The notes beneath the pieces are model-generated. The model saw only the letters and a program-made list of their open reading frames with translations. It searched no databases and had not been told where the DNA came from. Positions 60,122 through 64,000 of a stretch of 64,000 bases of DNA are shown here, piece after piece. A program made the position numbers and the translations under genes. Position 1 is the first letter of the stretch. Every line of letters begins with the position of its first letter. Origin of the DNA: DAIOEK01 sp036746315 (GTDB taxonomy: Bacteria; Chloroflexota; Anaerolineae; Anaerolineales; Anaerolineaceae); the NCBI GenBank assembly GCA_036746315.1, contig DAIOEK010000008.1, forward strand, positions 4,927 to 68,926. The letters are read 5' to 3'.

Positions 60122-60867
60122 CAGACCCCCACCAGTTTTAAGATTCCGCCGATCACCATTCCAAGTGCCAGCAACACCCGCAGCGCATCCTGAGCCTTCA
60201 GACTGGATGTGTTCAAAAGTGTCGGGTTGGTATAGGCGGGCGCGGCAAATAACTCTTCGCCGATCAACGGCGCACGGGTGGTGACAAACAGCATGGCCTG
60301 TGCGGAAATATCGTCTGTGCCGCTGATGGTATGCGAACGGCTTCGTTCTGCCATATCGGCGAGCAGGGCGGCTTCAGCTCCGTAATGTCCGGCAAGCAGC
60401 ATGACCGCCTGCTGTTCATCCCGCTGTGCCATCATGGCTCCTCCGATATAGGAATATGGCGTGAGACCGGCAACCTGGGCGCTGGCATGTCCATGTTTTT
60501 CAGGCAAATGAGACCGTTCGTAGGCAAAATCGAGGGTTTCCTGCGACAGGATGTGAAGCAGGCCGTCTCCGCTGGTGGAAAGAGGTGGGATATCCCCATT
60601 TAAACAGCGCCTGGTGAGGAATTTCAGTAAGTTCAAGCCCACCAGTGACCCGGCAAACTGCGGCGAAAGATAATTCCCTCTGCCGATGGAAATATGAACG
60701 CCTTTACCGCCTTCCACCACCAGATTGATGGATTTTTGCAAACTCTCCAGGGATGGAATCTGCCTGAAATTGACTTTTACCCGATTGCGATCCAGGAAGG
60801 CAAACACACCCATTAACAATAGGGTAATCAGAATCAAGATCAGACCGATCGCCAGGGAACTCATCAT
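60118..60867 (-). CDS. DUF6754-like membrane-anchored protein
   Basis: 249 residues: one N-terminal helix (LAIGLILILITLLLMGVFAF), a soluble domain over about 30-220 (LVVEGGKGVHISIGRGNYLS; VAGLTPYSYIGGAMMAQRDE; EAALLADMAERSRSHTISGT) and a final helix (LRVLLALGMVIGGILKLV). The pattern agrees with the DUF6754 family found in Chloroflexota and Firmicutes, function unknown. Overlaps neighbours by 4 bp on both sides. Confidence 0.8.
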   Translation of the reverse strand: MMSSLAIGLILILITLLLMGVFAFLDRNRVKVNFRQIPSLESLQKSINLVVEGGKGVHISIGRGNYLSPQFAGSLVGLNLLKFLTRRCLNGDIPPLSTSGDGLLHILSQETLDFAYERSHLPEKHGHASAQVAGLTPYSYIGGAMMAQRDEQQAVMLLAGHYGAEAALLADMAERSRSHTISGTDDISAQAMLFVTTRAPLIGEELFAAPAYTNPTLLNTSSLKAQDALRVLLALGMVIGGILKLVGVW

Positions 60868-61115
60868 ATTTCCTTTTCACGAAGCTTGCCTGTAAATGAC
60901 TTGTAAGCCTGCCTGTCTTCCAGAAGTTCGATCAAACCAGTTAAATGATGAGCTGGCGTCAGGGTGGATAGAACGGGTTGCCCGACGTATAGTATTTGCG
61001 CACTCAAAAGGGCAATGGGAGAAAACGCATCCATCAGGGTGGCGCAGAGGTGAGCATACCCCCCTGATTGAATCTTTGTAATCCACTCTTGCCACACAAC
61101 CTGGCTGTTCATCAT
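60864..61115 (-). CDS. small protein, first gene of the MutL-like operon
   Basis: 83 residues. Soluble with a moderately hydrophobic centre (MDAFSPIALLSAQILYVGQP). It ends with a Glu/Lys-rich helix (EDRQAYKSFTGKLREKEI). Not recognised. ATG 61115 is preceded by AGGA and by a promoter 60 bp upstream; a 4-bp overlap couples it to the DUF6754 gene. Confidence 0.65.
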   Translation of the reverse strand: MMNSQVVWQEWITKIQSGGYAHLCATLMDAFSPIALLSAQILYVGQPVLSTLTPAHHLTGLIELLEDRQAYKSFTGKLREKEI

Positions 61116-61174
61116 TTGATGATCCTATTTCGAACCGAAAATATCCAGCTTGCTGGCTGGGCATCATCCCCTTC

Positions 61175-61203
61175 ATTGTATATGAAGCAGATTCGCACGT
61201 CAA
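61175..61203 (-). promoter_or_regulatory. probable promoter of the six-gene MutL-like operon
   Basis: On the - strand TTGACG (61203-61198), 17-bp spacer, TACAAT (61180-61175), about 60 bp before the first ATG. Confidence 0.6.
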
Positions 61204-61231
61204 GCGAACGTGTTTTTGCTATGCGTTTTCC

Positions 61232-61285
61232 GTGACATAATATTTCAAGGTGTATATAATTGAGATAATAAATTGTTAATATCAA
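61232..61285 (+). promoter_or_regulatory. bacterioferritin promoter with possible iron-regulator site
   Basis: GTGACA (61232-61237), 17-bp spacer, TATAAT (61255-61260). Directly after it, 61260-61285 is an AT-rich interrupted inverted repeat (TTGAGAT ... ATATCAA) placed over the transcription start, as would suit a Fur-like repressor. The match to a Fur box is weak. Confidence 0.5.
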
Positions 61286-61304
61286 TATCCGAAGGAGATG
61301 GATT

Positions 61305-61796
61305 ATGTACGAAAAAAGCATGGAACTATTAAATAAAGCGGTTGCAGATGAAATTGCAGCCGTGCATCAATATATGTATTTTCATTTCCATTGCGAAGAT
61401 CAAGGGTATGAACTGCTTTCCAGGTTGTTCTTGAAAACTGCGATCGAAGAGATGGGACACGTGGAAAAATGTGCAGAAAGAATTCTCTTCCTCGGTGGTG
61501 AAGTGGAAATGGTCGCTTCTGAAAGCGTTCAAAAGATACTTGATGTCAAAGCCATGCTGGAAAAAGCGCGCATGATGGAACAGGGCAGCATTCGCGATTA
61601 CAATCTTTGGGCGAACGAATGCTCGGCGGCAGCTGATTCGGGAACGAAGAAAGTGTTTGAAGGACTGGTGGGTGACGAAGAGCGGCATTACAGCCAGTTC
61701 GATCTGGAGCTTGCCAAGATCGATCGCTTTGGCGGTCAGTACCTGGCGCTGCAATCCATTGAAAGCAGCAAAGAAGGCTCCTCGGAAGGCGAATAA
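61305..61796 (+). CDS. bfr: bacterioferritin
   Basis: 163 residues, 24-mer-forming iron-storage protein. The di-iron ligands are present: Glu16 in ADEIAAVHQY, Glu49 and His52 in IEEMGHVEKC, and the late GDEERHYSQF. Met50 matches the heme-binding Met52 of E. coli bacterioferritin. A strong ribosome site (CGAAGGAGATGG) precedes the ATG. Single gene with its own promoter and a GC-rich hairpin downstream. Confidence 0.95.
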   Translation: MYEKSMELLNKAVADEIAAVHQYMYFHFHCEDQGYELLSRLFLKTAIEEMGHVEKCAERILFLGGEVEMVASESVQKILDVKAMLEKARMMEQGSIRDYNLWANECSAAADSGTKKVFEGLVGDEERHYSQFDLELAKIDRFGGQYLALQSIESSKEGSSEGE

Positions 61797-61806
61797 GTCT
61801 GTATTT

Positions 61807-61865
61807 CACCGTGTTCCACAGTTACTCATCCAACAAGGTTGGATGGTTGTGGTAGTCAGCCGGTG
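61807..61865 (+). other. stacked inverted repeat 3' of bacterioferritin
   Basis: Three nested complementary pairs: CACCG/CGGTG (61807-61811, 61861-61865), CCACA/TGTGG (61816-61820, 61848-61852) and CATCCAA/TTGGATG (61827-61833, 61839-61845). It could fold into a long irregular hairpin in the bfr transcript. No known RNA family recognised. Confidence 0.4.
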
Positions 61866-61888
61866 AATCTTCTGGATAGGTGTGGAAT

Positions 61889-61918
61889 AATCCCCCGCAG
61901 AGAAATCTGCGGGGGATT
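61889..61918. terminator. GC-rich hairpin between bfr and the MgtC-like gene
   Basis: Perfect 13-bp stem (61889-61901 with 61906-61918) with a GAAA loop, between convergent genes. No strong T-tract on either side. Confidence 0.75.
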
Positions 61919-61926
61919 TGATCGGG

Positions 61927-62598
61927 TTAGGAACTTGTTTTTATTTGATGTATGCCTGAAATTTCGGCTAATTTTTGTACGATTTCTTCCACGGATTCTG
62001 TTGCCTGAATTTTGACAGTGTACCGTAATTGAATGGATTGATCCCTGAGGTTTTTTTGCAGACCCGGTTCATCTACCGAACGGGCAAAAGTATGCAGAGC
62101 TTCGAGGACTTCATTTTGCAACCCGGGTCGATCGGATGCTGATACTTCGACCACCATGGTGGTGTATGGATGAATGAAGCGTTTTTCCACCACGTTGAGG
62201 ATGATCAACGCCACCAGAATAAAACCGGTTGCGGCAAATGCAGCGTTATAATGACCGGCGCCAACTGCCAGCCCGACAACCGCCAGGGTCCACAATGAGG
62301 TCGCAGTAGTCAGACCTTTAATATTGGGTCCATAACGCAAAATGGCTCCGGCGCCCAAAAAGCCGATGCCGGATATAACCTGGGCAGCCAAACGTGCCGG
62401 ATCTCCGTTGGGAACCAGAGGGCGGAATTGGATGGCTAGATTGATGGATAGCGCCATGGTGAGTGTTGCGCCAATCACCAGAATGATGTGCGTACGCAGC
62501 CCGGCAGGCTGTCCCTGGCGCTCACGTTCAAAGCCGACGATTGCTCCCAGCAATCCGGCAATGGCAATGCGAATAATAATTTCCTGGTCTGAAATCAT
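61927..62598 (-). CDS. MgtC/SapB family membrane protein
   Basis: 223 residues. Four or five helices with the MgtC signature GLLGAIVGFERERQGQPAGLRTH (about 16-38), then SGIGFLGAGAILRYG and GLTTATSLWTLAVVGLAVG. A C-terminal ACT-like domain follows (about 140-223; VEVSASDRPGLQNEVLEALH), as in longer MgtC proteins. MgtC acts in magnesium homeostasis and inhibits F-ATPase in Salmonella; the role here is unproven. Lies 40 bp after galE on the same strand. Confidence 0.92.
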   Translation of the reverse strand: MISDQEIIIRIAIAGLLGAIVGFERERQGQPAGLRTHIILVIGATLTMALSINLAIQFRPLVPNGDPARLAAQVISGIGFLGAGAILRYGPNIKGLTTATSLWTLAVVGLAVGAGHYNAAFAATGFILVALIILNVVEKRFIHPYTTMVVEVSASDRPGLQNEVLEALHTFARSVDEPGLQKNLRDQSIQLRYTVKIQATESVEEIVQKLAEISGIHQIKTSS

Positions 62599-62637
62599 GT
62601 TGCACCTGTTTGTTATTGGGGAAGGAATGAGCCTATT

Positions 62638-63612
62638 TTACACCCATCCATGCGGATGTGTGCGGTGCCAATCCCATGCGGATGCAATGATATCTTCCAG
62701 GTCGGGCGTCTGTGGATTCCACCCCAATTCAGCGCGGATTTTTTCCGAACTGGCTACCAGGCGGGGGGCATCTCCGGGTCGGCGGGCGGCTTCCACGGCC
62801 GGAATCGGATGCCCGGTGATCTTGCGGGCGGTTTCGATCACTTCACGGACGGAGTATCCCCTGCCGTTGCCCAGGTTGTATACAAGGCGCTCTCTGGTAT
62901 CCAGACCCTGCAATGCCAGTAGATGGGCGCTTACCAGGTCGCGGATGTGGATATAGTCGCGGATGTTGGTGCCATCCGGGGTGGGATAGTCGCAGCCAAA
63001 AATGCTGATATTCGGACGTTGCCCCAATGCCACCTGTAACACCAGCGGGATCAGGTGACTCTCCGGCTGGTGGGCTTCCCCTCGTTCGGGCATGGCGCCG
63101 GCAGCATTGAAATAACGCAAGGCGGCAAACCGCAGTCCGTGGATTTTTTGATACCATGCCAGCGCGTTTTCAACCATCAATTTACTCTGACCGTATACGC
63201 TGGCGGGTCCAAGCGGGCTTTCCTCATCCAGCGGGGCATCCTGCGAGGCGAAAATGCCAGCCGTGGAGGAAAACACCAGTTTTTTGATGTTGAATTCCAT
63301 CATGACATCCAACAGGTGAATGGTGTTGGTGAAATTGTTCAAGAAAAAGCGTCCGGGTTTTTGCATACTTTCGCCGGCTTCAATAAATGCGGCAAAATGC
63401 ATTACCGCATCGAAGTTTCCGGAACGGAATACTTCACCCAGCATTGAGGTATCCGCAAGATCCGCCTGGATAAATTCAGCTCCAGCGGGAACAGCCTGGC
63501 GGTAACCCTTCACCAGTGAATCGTAGATGGTGACCTGGTGTCCCGCTTCGAGTAACGCTGCACTGGTCGCTGACCCAATGTATCCGGCTCCGCCGGTAAC
63601 GAATATGCGCAT
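62638..63612 (-). CDS. galE: UDP-glucose 4-epimerase
   Basis: 324 residues, extended SDR. NAD motif MRIFVTGGAGYIGSATSAAL, catalytic Ser/Thr in FSSTAGIFAS, and YGQSKLMVENAL with Tyr-x3-Lys. HLLALQGLDTRERLVYNLGNGRGYSV and RRPGDAPRLVASSEKIRAEL are typical GalE segments. Interconverts UDP-glucose and UDP-galactose for sugar use and surface polysaccharide. It begins 11 bp after the end of the helicase gene. Confidence 0.95.
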   Translation of the reverse strand: MRIFVTGGAGYIGSATSAALLEAGHQVTIYDSLVKGYRQAVPAGAEFIQADLADTSMLGEVFRSGNFDAVMHFAAFIEAGESMQKPGRFFLNNFTNTIHLLDVMMEFNIKKLVFSSTAGIFASQDAPLDEESPLGPASVYGQSKLMVENALAWYQKIHGLRFAALRYFNAAGAMPERGEAHQPESHLIPLVLQVALGQRPNISIFGCDYPTPDGTNIRDYIHIRDLVSAHLLALQGLDTRERLVYNLGNGRGYSVREVIETARKITGHPIPAVEAARRPGDAPRLVASSEKIRAELGWNPQTPDLEDIIASAWDWHRTHPHGWV

Positions 63613-63623
63613 AGTGGATCTCC

Positions 63624-64000
63624 TTATTCCTTTTCCCCATCTTTAAGAATACTGAGGTTGGCAAGGGAAGCATCCAGCCTTTTCAAACCCACAGTATCAA
63701 ATTCTACTACCACGATCTCATCCGCACCCACTCGCTTGTCTTCGAGCACCAGACCCTCGCCATAAACGGGATGGTTGACCCGCATGTTAACCTGGTACTT
63801 CAATTCCACGGGCGGAGCGGGGGCAGGCGCAGATTTCCAGATATATTGCTCACGGGGTGGCGCCGCCCGCTCTGCTCTGCTGGAGCTTCCCCATCCGCTG
63901 GTGGCGTAGCTGCGGGAAGAACGAAAACCGGTGCCATTGAGCAGATTGGCCGGAATATCCCGCAGAAAGCGGGAGGGATCGGTGAAATCATAACCGCCAT
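63624..64000 (-). CDS. UvrD/PcrA-type DNA helicase, C-terminal end
   Basis: Only the last 125 residues are inside the window; the gene continues beyond the right edge. The reading frame starts with GGYDFTDPSRFLRDIPANLL, the end of the 2B/2A region in PcrA-like helicases. A Ser/Arg-rich linker (RSSRSYATSGWGSSSRAER) follows, then the small C-terminal Tudor-like domain (VNHPVYGEGLVLEDKRV ... IVVVEFDTVGLKRLDASLAN). This domain binds RNA polymerase in PcrA. Function: superfamily 1A helicase in repair. Confidence 0.85.
   Translation of the reverse strand, partial: GGYDFTDPSRFLRDIPANLLNGTGFRSSRSYATSGWGSSSRAERAAPPREQYIWKSAPAPAPPVELKYQVNMRVNHPVYGEGLVLEDKRVGADEIVVVEFDTVGLKRLDASLANLSILKDGEKE

Noticed and set aside
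1..64000. CRISPR array, prophage or insertion sequence
   Set aside because: No regularly spaced repeats, no cas genes, no integrase or transposase motifs were found in the window.

Overview
The window looks like a chromosomal segment of a bacterium of the phylum Chloroflexota, most likely class Anaerolineae. This is inferred from protein families: MutL-like ASKHA proteins beside a DUF6754-type protein, toroid-fold prenyltransferase-like proteins, arabinan-degrading GH127/GH2 genes and a MoxR/DUF58/DUF4129 operon. No rRNA or tRNA gene, CRISPR array, phage or transposase was found. Most genes are moderately GC-rich. Two stretches are clearly more AT-rich: about 12.7-13.3 kb and 24.1-29.4 kb.

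Region 1 (1-12.8 kb) is mainly L-arabinose metabolism. It has the end of araD and araA on the + strand, and a tightly overlapping - strand operon (sugar symporter, GH127 beta-L-arabinofuranosidase, GH2 hydrolase). The two are separated by a five-gene MoxR/DUF58/DUF4129 membrane operon and a VOC protein. Together they would import and trim arabinose oligosaccharides and isomerise the sugar. Region 2 (12.8-24 kb) holds a lipoprotein, a broken YrdB-like gene, a ClC transporter, an asparagine-synthetase homologue whose nucleophilic Cys2 is Ala, a hemerythrin, two SDR enzymes next to a membrane-anchored LuxR regulator, and small unknowns.

Region 3 (24.1-29.4 kb) is an AT-rich redox/two-component module: a ferric-reductase-like heme membrane protein, ApbE flavin transferase, two surface proteins (one PepSY-like) and a divergent OmpR/histidine-kinase pair. 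Three TTCCAAT repeats lie between the two halves. Region 4 (29.4-47.1 kb) is a run of accessory genes: DinB, DUF5946, hemolysin III, pirin, a CrtI-like oxidoreductase, VOC, GNAT, a frameshifted membrane protein, surface lipoproteins, a TipA-type MerR regulator with a 19-bp-spaced and apparently leaderless promoter, a CDF metal exporter, a cytoplasmic sulfite-oxidase-fold protein, a chemoreceptor without a sensor domain, a DMT transporter and YjjX.

Region 5 (47.1-64 kb) has an aminopeptidase P/GT39/mtnA operon, an MFS drug exporter, and a close FadR homologue with a FadR-type palindrome (TGGTCAGACCA) at its own probable transcription start, followed by an FGGY kinase. A six-gene operon (61115 to 54945, - strand) follows. 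It encodes only membrane or zinc-ribbon proteins plus a MutL/GlmL-like ASKHA ATPase, with no glutamate mutase nearby; it is the best candidate here for an undescribed system. The window closes with bacterioferritin, an MgtC-like protein, GalE and the C-terminal end of a UvrD/PcrA helicase.
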